Part shown: one piece after another, positions 43,316 through 52,490 of the stretch
Position numbering within the stretch: position 1 is the stretch's first letter
How the letters are laid out: each line of letters starts with the position of its first letter
Source: Desulfovibrio sp.
GTDB taxonomy: Bacteria; Desulfobacterota; Desulfovibrionia; Desulfovibrionales; Desulfovibrionaceae
Direction of reading: 5' to 3'
DNA: 64,000 nt
NCBI GenBank assembly: GCA_016208105.1
Contig: JACQYS010000019.1
Span: 140,494-204,493 of the forward strand
Position numbers and translations under genes: made by a program
The notes under the pieces: generated by a model
What the model saw: the letters and a program-made list of their open reading frames with translations, nothing else
Database searches by the model: none
Told to the model about the DNA's origin: nothing

Positions 43316-44512
43316 CTAGTCCAGTAGGTGTTTCTCCTCAACCCGGGAAAAGGCCGTCACCAGAACCATGGCCGCTCCCATGCCTGCCAGGGCGACGGTG
43401 AGGGAGCGATCCGCCACCAAACCTATGAACGGGTTGGCCACTACGATGGACAACGTCCGGACCATTGATGCGAAGGATAGGACCGTGGCCCGCTTGTCCG
43501 AGGGGATGTGCTTGTTCATGTAGGCGCTGAACAGCGCGGTCCTGGGCAGGCCCAAGGTGAAAGCGGCAACTATGCCCGGAACTGCGGCCCAGGCCGAACC
43601 GGCCACGGCCAGAACGGCGAAGGACGCGCCCGAGCCGTAGGCGGTTCAGGTGAGCAACCGCCGTTTGGAACCTAGCAATTCCTCAACCAGCTCCACCCGC
43701 GAAAGAAACAGTATCTGCCCCACGCAGGCGGCTGCCTGGACCGCTCCGTACCAGGCCAACGGCACTCCAGACTTCTCAAGCACCGGCTGGAACAGCCAGA
43801 TTATGCCCCAGGCCACGGCATTGGTCAGGGCCGACTCCACGGCAAGAACCATGAGGGTCCGGTGCCCCAGGAAGTACCGCCCCCCCTCCCGTAGGATGGC
43901 GCCGTAGGTCCGCCTAGCGGTTTGGGGCGCAGCGAGTGGTGGCTCCCGCAAGGTCAAGGCCAGCAGGAAAGCCACTCCGGCCGGCACGGCATAGGCGGCC
44001 ATGGGCGCGGTGAAACCGAACCAAGCGGCCATGGGGCCGCCAATGGTCGTCCCGAGCAGGATGCCCGCCAGCTTGTACGATTCCAGGGAAGCCAGAACCG
44101 ACTTGGAGTGCGACTCCCTGCCCATGGCCTTCATGCTGTCGTAAGCCAGGGCCTCGTCCGCTCCGGAATGGAGGGTGTAGGAGACCGCGAACACAACCTC
44201 GGCGGCCATGAAGACCAGTATGTCCGGTTTGCTTACGTATACAAGCGCGGCCGACGCTCCGAAGAGGCTCCCTAAGGCCAAGGAAACCTTGCGCCCGAGA
44301 AAGTCGGCCACCGTGCCAGTGGGTATTTCCAGCAGCACGTTCCAGAGCATGAACCAGGAGTTCAGCATCATGGCCTGGGACAGGCTCAGTCCGCCCCACT
44401 GAGTGTAGAAGGGTATGAGCACCGCACCGAAAAAATGCATCCATCCCAATGCGCGGATTGCCCTGAGTACGGGTATGTTGCGGCTGTAAGAGCCGCCTGG
44501 AGGTACGCCCAT
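43316..44512 (-). pseudogene. MFS transporter interrupted by one in-frame TGA
   Basis: Two open frames, 43646-44512 (288 codons) and 43316-43606 (96 codons), are in the same frame. Read through the single TGA at 43648-43646 (sequence ...RRLLT-stop-TAYGSG...), they make one MFS permease of about 398 residues with 12 likely membrane segments and the motif GTVADFLGRK between TM2 and TM3. A change of one base from TGG (tryptophan) explains the stop. It may be a genuine nonsense mutation or a sequencing error. The ATG at 44512 directly follows the T-run of the purM terminator, so the real start may be further in (for example MHFFGAVL at residue 25). Confidence 0.8.
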
Positions 44513-44542
44513 AAAAACGGGAAGCCCCCCATGGCGGGGGGC
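44513..44542 (-). terminator. Rho-independent terminator of purM
   Basis: GCCCCCC (44524-44530) pairs with GGGGGGC (44536-44542) around a 5-base loop. On the minus strand the stem is followed by TTCCCGTTTTT, about 35 bases after the purM stop and directly before the apparent start of the MFS frame. Confidence 0.8.
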
Positions 44543-44577
44543 CGGACAGGTTTACAAATCGGGTATTAGGCCTTCCG

Positions 44578-45639
44578 CTACAATCCCGGAGGTATGTCCA
44601 CGATCACGCGTTCGGCGTCCTTGCTGGGAAGCTTCACTATCTCGCCGATGTTCCAGGCACATTCGTGCATGGCGTTCAAGCGGTTCAGCACATCGTCGCA
44701 CACCTCAGAGTCCACCACCAGCACGAACCCTATTCCGCAGTTGAACGTCTGGAGCATCTCGGGCCAGGAGAGATTCCCGGCCTGCTTGAGCCAGTTGAAC
44801 ACGGGCTGCATCTGCCACTTGTCCAGGGACAGGTGGGCGGCAACTCCCCTGGGCAGAACGCGTGGGATGTTTTCGTAGAACCCGCCCCCGGTAACATGCA
44901 CCATCCCCTTGATCTTGAAGTCGCGTAGGACATTAAGCACGGTCTTCACGTAAATGTGGGTGGGAGCCAGCAGGGCCTCGGCCACTGTCTGGGAGGACCC
45001 GGGCATCAACTGGTCAGGTTTTAAGCCGGACTCGGTCAGAATCTTGCGTATGAGCGAGTACCCGTTGGAATGGGGCCCCGAAGACTTGATGCCGATGACG
45101 CTGTCGCCTATGCCGATGGAGGACCCATCCACAATCTTGGCGTTGTCCGCGATTCCCACGCAGAACCCGGCCAGATCGTAATGACCCGGCGGATAGAAAT
45201 CAGGCATTTCCGCTGTTTCTCCGCCCAAGAGCGCGCATCCGGCCTCGGTGCAGCCCTGGGCCACTCCCTTGATGACCCGCTCGGCCACGTCCACATCAAG
45301 TTTGCCCGTGGCGAAGTAGTCCAAGAAGAACAGCGGCTTGGCTCCTTGGACCAGGATATCGTTGACGCTCATGGCCACCAGGTCGATGCCCACGGTCGAG
45401 TGTCCGTCCAGTTCGAAAGCCAGCAGGAGCTTGGTCCCGACACCGTCGGTGGAAGAAACAAGAACGGGTTCTTCGAAATCCTGCAGATCGGGTTTGAAAA
45501 GGCCGCCGAAACCGCCTATATCGGTAATGACACCCTTGTGGAAAGTTGCCTGAGCCAGAGGCTTGATTCGGTTCACCAGGTCACTGGCTGCTGCGATGTC
45601 AACGCCAGCACGGCGATAGGCTTCGGCGCGATCGTTCAT
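44578..45639 (-). CDS. purM: Phosphoribosylformylglycinamidine cyclo-ligase
   Basis: PurM closes the imidazole ring to AIR in purine synthesis, using ATP. The 353-residue length is normal. Visible motifs are ITDIGGFGGLF near residue 41, VLVSSTDGVGTKLLLAF near residue 60, DLVAMSVNDILVQGAKPLFFLDY near 87, ALLGGETAEMP near 137, and GVGIDSVIGIKSSGPHSNGYSL-like (IGDSVIGIKSSGPHSNGYSLIRK) near 175, with MVHVTGGGFYENIPRVL near 246. AGGAG lies 10 bases before the ATG. Confidence 0.98.
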   Translation of the reverse strand: MNDRAEAYRRAGVDIAAASDLVNRIKPLAQATFHKGVITDIGGFGGLFKPDLQDFEEPVLVSSTDGVGTKLLLAFELDGHSTVGIDLVAMSVNDILVQGAKPLFFLDYFATGKLDVDVAERVIKGVAQGCTEAGCALLGGETAEMPDFYPPGHYDLAGFCVGIADNAKIVDGSSIGIGDSVIGIKSSGPHSNGYSLIRKILTESGLKPDQLMPGSSQTVAEALLAPTHIYVKTVLNVLRDFKIKGMVHVTGGGFYENIPRVLPRGVAAHLSLDKWQMQPVFNWLKQAGNLSWPEMLQTFNCGIGFVLVVDSEVCDDVLNRLNAMHECAWNIGEIVKLPSKDAERVIVDIPPGL

Positions 45640-45714
45640 ATCGGGAATGCTCCTGCGTAACTAATTCGTTGTTCTTAAGCCTTCCAGGCCCGGAACTCAA
45701 GGAGATGGAGCCAC

Positions 45715-46038
45715 ATGACAAAACTTAAACTCAGCGTGACCATCTTCCTGCTGGCGGCAGCCCTCAGTGCCCCTGCCCTGGCTCAATCCGGAGAAGACGA
45801 TGACCGGCGGGACGTGACCATCGGGACCACGGACCGGATGCGCTCGGGCACCAACGAGCGAGGCGACAACGAAATGGTCATCGAGAAAAAGCCCAAGCGA
45901 AAACAGGAAGTTCCAAACATGGGGCCAATCTACGTGGTGCCCCAAGTGAACACCGGGCGCGGCCCAGCACCGGTGATTATACCGGGCACGCCGCCTCAAC
46001 AGCAACCACATGGCCAACCAGCTCCTCCACGGGAGTAG
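45715..46038 (+). CDS. Small exported protein, unknown family
   Basis: The 107-residue protein has a clear signal peptide (MTKLKLSVTIFLLAAALSAPALA, cleavage about residue 23). The mature part is charged and then proline/glycine/glutamine-rich (GPIYVVPQVNTGRGPAPVIIPGTPPQQQPHGQPAPPRE). I do not recognise it. AAGGAGATGGAG precedes the ATG. The AmrS-type gene follows after 34 bases on the same strand, so they may share a transcript, but no functional link is evident. Confidence 0.75.
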   Translation: MTKLKLSVTIFLLAAALSAPALAQSGEDDDRRDVTIGTTDRMRSGTNERGDNEMVIEKKPKRKQEVPNMGPIYVVPQVNTGRGPAPVIIPGTPPQQQPHGQPAPPRE

Positions 46039-46072
46039 CTGCCCGGCAAACCAGGACAAACGAGGCAGACCC

Positions 46073-47089
46073 ATGCACCCTGCAAGGCTTTGGAAAGCAC
46101 TGAAGGACGAGTCCCTGCAATGCCGGCTGTGCTCCCACTTCTGCGTCATCCACGCCGGGGACAGGGGTAAATGCGGAGTCCGCGTGAACAAGGAAGGAAA
46201 ACTTTTCACGCTTGTTTACGACCGGGCCGCGGCCATCAACATCGACCCGGTTGAAAAAAAACCCCTCTACCATTTCCTGCCTGGCAGCAAGACGTTTTCG
46301 TTTGGCACCATGGGCTGCAACCTGGGATGTTCCTTCTGCCAAAACTATTCTTTGTCTCAACCCCCCAGGCAGGGAAAACCCATCCAGGGCCAGGAGGTCA
46401 CCCCTTCCCTGCTGGTGGCTGCAGCGCTTGATGCGGGATGCAGTTCCATTTCCTACACCTATTCTGAACCCACAATCTTCTTCGAGCTCCTCCAGGACAC
46501 TGCCAAGCTCGCCAAAAAGGAAGGGCTGGCCAACATCATCGTTTCCAACGGGTTCATGAGCCCGGAGTGTCTGGACGAACTCGGTCCCCTCGTGGACGCG
46601 GCCAACATCGACCTCAAGGCCTTCACCCCGCAATTCTACGAGAACGTTTGCCAGGCGAAGCTCGATCCTGTGAAAAAAAACCTGGTGCGCATGCGCGAAC
46701 TTGGCTGGTGGATCGAGGTGACGACCCTGGTCATCCCAGGGCTCAACGATTCCGAAGCGGAACTCATCGGCATGGCGGGCTTCATTGCCACAGAACTGGG
46801 CCCCAAAACCCCCTGGCACCTTTCCCGCTTCCACCCGGACTTCAACCTCCAAGACCGGCCTCCCACCCCAGCCGCGACCTTGGAAAAAGGTTGGGAAATC
46901 GGGAAAATGGCCGGACTGCGCTACGTCTACGTGGGGAACGTTCCCGGCAACGCGCATAATTCGACGCACTGTCCGGGCTGCGGCAAGCTTGCGGTGGAAC
47001 GGTCGGGATTTACAGTCCTGGGGGGGACTCTCTCGGATGGACGATGCTCGGACTGCGATGCGGAGATTGACGGACGTTTCACCTTATAG
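46073..47089 (+). CDS. amrS: AmmeMemoRadiSam-system radical SAM enzyme (AmrS/PflA-like)
   Basis: The 338-residue protein matches the radical SAM enzyme of the AmmeMemoRadiSam (AMMECR1, MEMO, radical SAM) trio, related to pyruvate-formate-lyase activases. It has an N-terminal zinc- or cluster-like cysteine set (CRLCSHFCVIHAGDRGKCGVR, about residues 15-35), the radical SAM motif CNLGCSFCQNY near residue 82, YTYSEPTIFFEL near 130, and a C-terminal rubredoxin-like CPGCG ... CSDCDAEIDGRF. The function of the system is unknown. The start was set at the ATG at 46073 (MHPARLWKAL) with GAGG upstream. AMMECR1 and MEMO partners are not in the window. Confidence 0.88.
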   Translation: MHPARLWKALKDESLQCRLCSHFCVIHAGDRGKCGVRVNKEGKLFTLVYDRAAAINIDPVEKKPLYHFLPGSKTFSFGTMGCNLGCSFCQNYSLSQPPRQGKPIQGQEVTPSLLVAAALDAGCSSISYTYSEPTIFFELLQDTAKLAKKEGLANIIVSNGFMSPECLDELGPLVDAANIDLKAFTPQFYENVCQAKLDPVKKNLVRMRELGWWIEVTTLVIPGLNDSEAELIGMAGFIATELGPKTPWHLSRFHPDFNLQDRPPTPAATLEKGWEIGKMAGLRYVYVGNVPGNAHNSTHCPGCGKLAVERSGFTVLGGTLSDGRCSDCDAEIDGRFTL

Positions 47090-47229
47090 AGCCGTGCCCT
47101 TACGATTTCCCCGCTTTCTCGTGTGGACCACGTCCCTGACCGCACCGGGCGATCGGGGAACATGAAATGTTGTCCATCTTCTCACGGCCAGCCTTGCCGC
47201 AAGCATTGGTGGATGGTAAAGATCGGAGC

Positions 47230-47751
47230 ATGATCAACAAGACAGGTTACTCTAAGTTTCACAACGTATCCAGAAAAAAAACGAGTTCCCGGCCCATTTC
47301 CTTGGCCCCTTTGGCCCTGCTTCTTGGCATCGCCTTCCTTCCGGGCTGCGCCAAGAAGTCGGCTTGCTTGGTGGAGCAAGACGCCGCCACCCTGTCTTGC
47401 TCCCCTGCCAAGCTCTTCGCCCAGCCAAAGCGCGACAAGAACTCCTTGACCGTAACGGCCATGGCCTACACGGCCAAGAGTGTCGGCAAGTCGAGCAAGT
47501 CCCTGCCCAAGGCGGCCAACGGGCAAGTTCTCACCCCGGATGTTAGCGCCATTGCGGTTTCCCCCGACCTCATCGAAAAGCACGGCCTGAGCCTGGACCA
47601 ATCCGTACGCATCTCCGGCCTTGACGGTGAATACAAGGTCATGGACCTCATGAGTGCCCGTCATTCCCAATCCATCGACATCTATTTCGGGAACGACAAC
47701 GCCGGGGCTCGTCAATGGGGCAGGCGTACCTTGACCATTTCCTGGGAATAA
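47230..47751 (+). CDS. 3D-domain (RlpA-like) lipoprotein
   Basis: The product (about 173 residues) carries a lipoprotein signal ending LLGIAFLPGC (lipid cysteine near residue 40). The C-terminal half resembles the 3D double-psi beta-barrel domain of MltA/RlpA-type proteins: VTAMAYTAKSVGKSSK, then AIAVSPDLI, MDLMSARHSQSIDIYFGNDNAGARQWGRRTLTI. The family's three aspartates are only partly present. Such domains act on or bind peptidoglycan. The ATG at 47230 was chosen as giving a shorter basic n-region; the ATG at 47167 is also in frame. Confidence 0.75.
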   Translation: MINKTGYSKFHNVSRKKTSSRPISLAPLALLLGIAFLPGCAKKSACLVEQDAATLSCSPAKLFAQPKRDKNSLTVTAMAYTAKSVGKSSKSLPKAANGQVLTPDVSAIAVSPDLIEKHGLSLDQSVRISGLDGEYKVMDLMSARHSQSIDIYFGNDNAGARQWGRRTLTISWE

Positions 47752-48173
47752 GTCCGTCGCGTGGGGCGCATGCCCCATAGAGCCACTCACGGAGCTGGAG
47801 GTTCCTCCCCTCCAGCTCCCCCTTCGGGGACCTCTTCTTGATCGCCTGTGCAGGCCTGCCCCCTCAATCACTCAAGTCCCCCGTTTTCCCTTTTCAATGA
47901 CCGGTCCCTCGCCTACTGCATTTCCGATTGTCACCCATGTGATACTCCATTGAGAATACTGTACCGCAAGACAGCCATCGTAGACAGTGAGAACGCATCT
48001 TCCCCAATGGCGCTTGCTTGCTTTTGGCATGGGGAGATGTATAGTGAAGGCTCACTGTATGCGGTGAGGATGGAGTCGGATATTTTAAGCGATAGCCGCT
48101 GCCGACCGTTCTGCAACCCGACTCCCAAACGACGTTTGACGCTTTCGTCCGCACCCCAAAACTGTTGACGTTT
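47752..48173. other. Non-coding stretch with two hairpins
   Basis: After the 3D-domain gene lie a GTGGGGC-GCAT-GCCCCAT-type hairpin (47761-47778) and an 11-bp perfect stem GGAGCTGGAGG/CCTCCAGCTCC (47791-47801 and 47809-47819). These are probably terminator-like, though a T-run is missing. The rest, up to the HD-GYP start, shows no gene or RNA that I recognise; several short open frames lack ribosome-binding sites. It should hold the HD-GYP promoter, which I could not place. Confidence 0.45.
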
Positions 48174-49406
48174 ATGCTTAAAAAAGTCCGTATTTTCGAC
48201 ATGCAGGTTGGCATGTACGTGGTGGACACGGGCCTTTCCTGGCTGGACCACCCCTATCTCTACTGCACTGAGGGCCCAATAGAGTCCGAAGAACAAATCA
48301 AGGCCATCCGCGCCGACGGCTATGCTGAAGCTTTCATAGAGACTGACAAAGACAGCCTGCATCGCAACACCCAGCGCGTGTACGACAAGGATGATGTGGA
48401 ACGGGCGTTGTCAAACGCGCTGCGCGACGGCTTCAACCTGTGCAAGAACAACAAAAATACTGCTTTGGCCGACGAATTCCCCGTTGCGGTGGAGATTCAT
48501 GCCAAGGCCATGGCATCCCTGGCTACGGTCATGCGGGAGGTGTCCGAAGGCAAAAAGCTGGATGTTTCGGCCTGCCTGGAATCCTCAGAGGAAATCGCCG
48601 CAAGCGTTTCCCGTAACCGGGACGCCCTCATTGGGCTGTCAATCCTGCACGACCCAGGCACCTACCTCATTCGGCACGGTGCCAGTGTCTCAATCCTGGC
48701 CTCGTCCTTTGGAAACTACCTGGGCTTAAGCCGCCCGCAAGTGGTCGAACTGGCCATCGCTGGTCTCCTGCATGATTTGGGCAAGGCGAAACTCCCCACC
48801 GAACTGCTGGAAAAACCCGGCAAGCTGACCCAGGAGGAGCATCAGGAAATGACCCTCCACCCGGCCCACGGCGCCGCTTTGCTCAGCACAGTCATGCCAG
48901 ACGCCGGCAATATTCACCGCGCCGTGGCCGAACACCACGAGCGTCAGGACGGCTCGGGCTATCCCCGAGGCCTCAGGGGGAGCGAACAGAGTCTATACGG
49001 CCGCATCCTGGCCATTGCCGACGTGTTCGGCGCCATCACGCAGGCAAGGCCCTACCGGGGACGGCTCCTCCCGGACAAGGCCATGAGCACCATCTATTCC
49101 CAGCGCAAGAAAGACTTCGACCCCGGCTTGTTGGAGCGATTCATCAAATGCCTTGGCGTGTATCCGGCCGGGAGCCTGGTTCGTCTGACATCAGGCGAAT
49201 GCGCCGTGGTCAGCCAGTCCAATCCGGCAACCCCATTGCGCCCGAAAGTGGGCATCATCTTTGATCAAGAAATGACTCCCATCCATCCGGTGCAGATGGA
49301 CCTCTCCGGCCGGGAAGGCCCCGCCCCGGCCAAGTCCATGGACGTACAGGAGATAGTCGACCACAGGCTTCACTCCATTCGGATGCAGGATTTTTTCCTG
49401 CTCTAA
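48174..49406 (+). CDS. HD-GYP phosphodiesterase with DUF3391-like N-terminus
   Basis: The 410-residue protein begins MLKKVRIFDMQVGMYVVDTGLSWLDHP, the form of the DUF3391 domain that often precedes HD-GYP domains. The HD-GYP domain (about residues 160-340) contains GLLHDLGKAKLP, HPAHGAALL, AEHHERQDGSGYPRGL and DVFGAITQARPYR, so the catalytic HD and GYP motifs are intact. The first histidine region reads RHGASVSILA. Predicted activity is cyclic-di-GMP hydrolysis. The start was set at the ATG at 48174. Confidence 0.92.
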   Translation: MLKKVRIFDMQVGMYVVDTGLSWLDHPYLYCTEGPIESEEQIKAIRADGYAEAFIETDKDSLHRNTQRVYDKDDVERALSNALRDGFNLCKNNKNTALADEFPVAVEIHAKAMASLATVMREVSEGKKLDVSACLESSEEIAASVSRNRDALIGLSILHDPGTYLIRHGASVSILASSFGNYLGLSRPQVVELAIAGLLHDLGKAKLPTELLEKPGKLTQEEHQEMTLHPAHGAALLSTVMPDAGNIHRAVAEHHERQDGSGYPRGLRGSEQSLYGRILAIADVFGAITQARPYRGRLLPDKAMSTIYSQRKKDFDPGLLERFIKCLGVYPAGSLVRLTSGECAVVSQSNPATPLRPKVGIIFDQEMTPIHPVQMDLSGREGPAPAKSMDVQEIVDHRLHSIRMQDFFLL

Positions 49407-49565
49407 GCCCACGGCAATTTTCACATTGCAACCACGCGATGCGGCATTATTGTAATTCTTGCACGGCGTCTTGAGGGTTGGCCGAGTTCAGGTTGCTTTA
49501 ACTGGACCCTCCACCATACATACTCATCGACCCCGTTTGCCCGATTTTTTGAGGAGGAGAGAGTC

Positions 49566-50255
49566 GTGCCTGCGCCACTGCCCGCCACCCCCGAAGAACA
49601 GAAACAAATGGTGGACGCTCTTCTGGCGTGCTTTTCCTGGCCCGTGGAAGAAGAGTACATGCGCGACAGCTTTGAAGTGGTAACCGACCATTTCCGCAAA
49701 AAGCACACCGTTCTCTGGCCCAGGCAGTCCTCCCATCTCGAGCCGTCCTTCGGTCGCTACCTCCACGAAATGGGCCACGCCCTTCTGGCCGAACAGATCC
49801 ACCCGCAGTTCTCCCGCCCGTATTTTACTAAAGGCGTCGACCCTACCTTAAAAAACACCTACCTCCCGCTTTTCGACGCCTCCCTGGACTGGTTCGTCCA
49901 GGCCCGGCTAATGGAACTCACTCCCGGCCCGCAAGGGGACGACATCGATGCCCGTTTCAAGCAGACAGCGCACATGCTGCGCCAGGGAGGCGCTTTACCG
50001 AGCGTGGAATTCGTGGTGGATTCGGGAATGGCCCTGGCGTCCTTCAGGAAGTATCGCGGGCTCGAGATAGAAGTGCAGGGGAAGCTGGCGGACGTGGTGG
50101 AGGCTTTTTTTCGAACCGCACCCGAAAAGCCCACTCTCTTCGGGCTGCACGGCCTGGTGCGCAGGTTAATGGCCATTTTCGAGATGCACTCGGCCAATCT
50201 GGCCTGCGAACTCGGTTTCGAGCGCTGGCGTATCGATCCGGTGAAGCGGGGTTAG
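49566..50255 (+). CDS. HEMGH-motif protein, possible zinc metalloprotease
   Basis: The 229-residue protein has no recognised family. It contains YLHEMGHALLAEQIHP near residue 65, an HExxH zincin-type motif in a predicted helix with a further histidine 10 residues after the second, which fits a metal-binding site. No signal peptide or membrane segment is seen. It starts with GTG at 49566 with GGAGGAG six bases before it, a strong site. It meets the minus-strand permease gene tail to tail. Protease activity is only a hypothesis; the motif could also arise by chance. Confidence 0.7.
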   Translation: MPAPLPATPEEQKQMVDALLACFSWPVEEEYMRDSFEVVTDHFRKKHTVLWPRQSSHLEPSFGRYLHEMGHALLAEQIHPQFSRPYFTKGVDPTLKNTYLPLFDASLDWFVQARLMELTPGPQGDDIDARFKQTAHMLRQGGALPSVEFVVDSGMALASFRKYRGLEIEVQGKLADVVEAFFRTAPEKPTLFGLHGLVRRLMAIFEMHSANLACELGFERWRIDPVKRG

Positions 50256-50259
50256 CTCC

Positions 50260-51507
50260 TCATTCCTTGCTGCGCAGCACCTGGAGGACCTCCACGTTGG
50301 CCGCCTGCCAGGCCGGATAAGCCCCGGCCACAAAACCCAGCAAGGCGGAACCGGCCAAGGCCTGGAGGATGAGCCAACCATCGTAGACATAGGGGAAATT
50401 CCCCACCGCGTAGACAATGGTGAGAAGCCCCAATGCGGCAAGAACGCCCGCTCCGCCTCCTGCCGCGCTCATCATGCCTGATTCCAGCAGGAACTGGCGT
50501 ATGATGTCGCGCTTTTTTGCCCCCATGGCCCGCCGCACCCCTATCTCCAGCCTCCTGGCGCGCACCAAAAGGATCATGATGGACAATATCCCCAGGCCCC
50601 CCACAGCAAACGATAGCGTGGAGCTGATAAGCCCCAGCACGTCCACCAGGTCCAGCGCCTGCTGCTTGAGCTGCATGGTGTCTTCGGCAGTGAGCACCGA
50701 GAAATCGTCCCGCTTGCCTCCCACGATGTTGTGGCGGGCGCGCATGAGCGCGGTCGCGGCCTGCTTCACCCTGGCGAAGTCGGTGTTGTCGGCCATTTGA
50801 ACGAACACCCCCGTCACCCAGGTCTGGTTGGCCATCCGCCGCATATAGGTGGAGAGCGGCACGAAGACCTGTTCGTCCTGATCTGTGCCTGAAATATCCG
50901 ACCCCTTCTCCTCCATCACGCCAACCACCATCAGCCCGGCCCTGTAAACATAGACTACCTGACCCACGGCTTTTTTCGGATCCCCGAAAAGCCGCTGGGC
51001 AATTTTAAGTCCCAGAACCACGACCTTGGCCCTCTCGCGTTCCTCCTCCCAGGTGAAGAACCGGCCGATATCGGGCTGAAAGTTCCGGACTCCCGTGTAG
51101 TCGGGCCAGCAGGCCACCATCTGGCACTGGACCTTGGTGTTGCCGCGCCGCACGGGCATGGTCCGCAGAACGACCGGCACCGCCTTGACCACCCCGGGCA
51201 GAGAGCGGATCACGGCCTGGGCATCCTCGAGTTGGAAGGTGTTGGCGCCGCCGGCGGACCGGGCTTCGCCGCCGCGGCTGAATCGGACCTGCCCGGCCAG
51301 CACCGCGAACAGGTTGGGACCAAGTTTTTCCACCTCGATCTCGGCCTGGCGCACCATGGCCTTTGAGACGTGCCGAACGCCAGTCAGGGCCAAGGCGCCG
51401 AGAAACACCCCGAGCATGGCCAGCACGGTACGCAGTTTGTGGGTGGCGAGTGCCTGAAGGGCAATCTTGAGACTTAAGAACACCGGGAGTGCATACCTCT
51501 TCGCCAC
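50260..51507 (-). CDS. MacB/LolE-type ABC transporter permease
   Basis: The 415-residue protein has the four-TM MacB architecture: TM1 near residues 26-46, a large periplasmic MacB_PCD domain, and three C-terminal TM segments with the FtsX domain. The signature LEIGVRRAMGAKKRDIIRQFLLES lies near residue 322. Related permeases move lipids, peptides or lipoproteins out of the membrane, or transmit force. No ABC ATPase or membrane-fusion gene is adjacent, so the partner must be elsewhere or be shared. Confidence 0.88.
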   Translation of the reverse strand: MAKRYALPVFLSLKIALQALATHKLRTVLAMLGVFLGALALTGVRHVSKAMVRQAEIEVEKLGPNLFAVLAGQVRFSRGGEARSAGGANTFQLEDAQAVIRSLPGVVKAVPVVLRTMPVRRGNTKVQCQMVACWPDYTGVRNFQPDIGRFFTWEEERERAKVVVLGLKIAQRLFGDPKKAVGQVVYVYRAGLMVVGVMEEKGSDISGTDQDEQVFVPLSTYMRRMANQTWVTGVFVQMADNTDFARVKQAATALMRARHNIVGGKRDDFSVLTAEDTMQLKQQALDLVDVLGLISSTLSFAVGGLGILSIMILLVRARRLEIGVRRAMGAKKRDIIRQFLLESGMMSAAGGGAGVLAALGLLTIVYAVGNFPYVYDGWLILQALAGSALLGFVAGAYPAWQAANVEVLQVLRSKE

Positions 51508-51669
51508 GCAAGGAGCAATCCGTCCGCAACAAGTGGCCTGGAACTGGACCCGCGTGAGAATTGCTAGGCATTGTCAGCGAAGGGATTTATGTGGCATCAA
51601 ATCCATATGAACTCATTTCACAGCAGGCGCAGCTGAGGACCACACGACCTTGGGACACTCCTTACAAGT

Positions 51670-52419
51670 ATGTTCATGAAAGGAAACTCCACACCTTTCG
51701 CTTCCATGCTGCTGGCAGTCGTGCTGAGCCTCTTTATTGCGTTTGCGTTCCCTGGCACAGCCTACTCCCAGCCAAGCCTCAGGATCGGAAAGAATTCCAT
51801 GCCCCCACTGAGTATGGAAGATGACACCGGGCTTCTTGACCGCATGCTTCTAGAAGTGTTCCGCCGAGTCAACCGGCGTGTCGAGTTCGTCATTCTTCCG
51901 AGCGAAAGGGCGCTCTCGGAAGCCAACGCGGGTCTCTTGGATGGCGACCACGGCCGGGTCGCTGGTTTGGAAAAAAACTATCCCAATCTTCTCCGGGTTC
52001 CTGAAGCCAACATGGAGTGGGAGTTCGTGGCATTCGCCGTCAAGCCTGGGATTGTCTTAAAGGGCTGGGAGAGCCTTCGCTCCTACCATGTGGGATACAT
52101 CGTGGGATGGAAGATTCTTGAAGAGAACGTCAAGGCCGCCAGTCTGACGAAAGTAACCACTCCCCAGCAACTCTTCGCCTTGCTGAAAAATGGCCGCGTC
52201 GACCTCGTCATTTTCGAACGCAACGGAGGCGGCTATCAGTCACGCGAACAAAGCATCTCAGGGGCATATGCCGTGGAACCTCCCCTTACGCGCCAAGACA
52301 TGTTTCTCTACCTCAACAAGAAACACGCGGATCTAGTACCCGCCTTGGCCCAGGCCATACGGGACATGAAAACCGACGGCACGTACGACGCGTTCTTTCC
52401 CCGCTCCGGCCCGCAGTAG
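51670..52419 (+). CDS. Periplasmic solute-binding protein (SBP_bac_3-like)
   Basis: The 249-residue protein has a signal peptide (about residues 1-34, ending in GTAYS). The mature part looks like a family-3 solute-binding domain: LRIGKNSMPPLSMEDDTGLLDRMLLEVFRRVNRRVEFVILPSERAL..., then a hinge near residue 120 (LKGWESLRSYHVGYIVGWK) and a second lobe. The pattern without an adjacent permease is common in proteobacteria and often represents a sensor rather than a transporter component. Either ATG at 51670 or 51676 could be the start. Confidence 0.8.
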   Translation: MFMKGNSTPFASMLLAVVLSLFIAFAFPGTAYSQPSLRIGKNSMPPLSMEDDTGLLDRMLLEVFRRVNRRVEFVILPSERALSEANAGLLDGDHGRVAGLEKNYPNLLRVPEANMEWEFVAFAVKPGIVLKGWESLRSYHVGYIVGWKILEENVKAASLTKVTTPQQLFALLKNGRVDLVIFERNGGGYQSREQSISGAYAVEPPLTRQDMFLYLNKKHADLVPALAQAIRDMKTDGTYDAFFPRSGPQ

Positions 52420-52434
52420 CCCTCTTGGATCTGC

Positions 52435-52466
52435 GCCGGACTTGCGCGTGCAAGTCCGGCTTTCAT
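52435..52466 (+). terminator. Rho-independent terminator after the solute-binding gene
   Basis: GCCGGACTTGC (52435-52445) pairs perfectly with GCAAGTCCGGC (52450-52460) around a GCGT loop, an 11-bp stem, followed by TTTCATT. It also lies near the end of the convergent FmdE/MoeA gene. Confidence 0.8.
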
Positions 52467-52490
52467 TCTCGTGAGTGAACCACTCTTCGT

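Noticed and set aside
43640-43660. Selenocysteine reading of the TGA in the MFS gene
   Set aside because: No convincing SECIS hairpin directly after the TGA, and MFS permeases are not known selenoproteins; TGG to TGA is the simpler explanation.
48001-48025. Sigma54 promoter (TGGCGC...TTGC) before the HD-GYP gene
   Set aside because: The spacing between the GG and GC elements is one base short, which normally abolishes sigma54 use.
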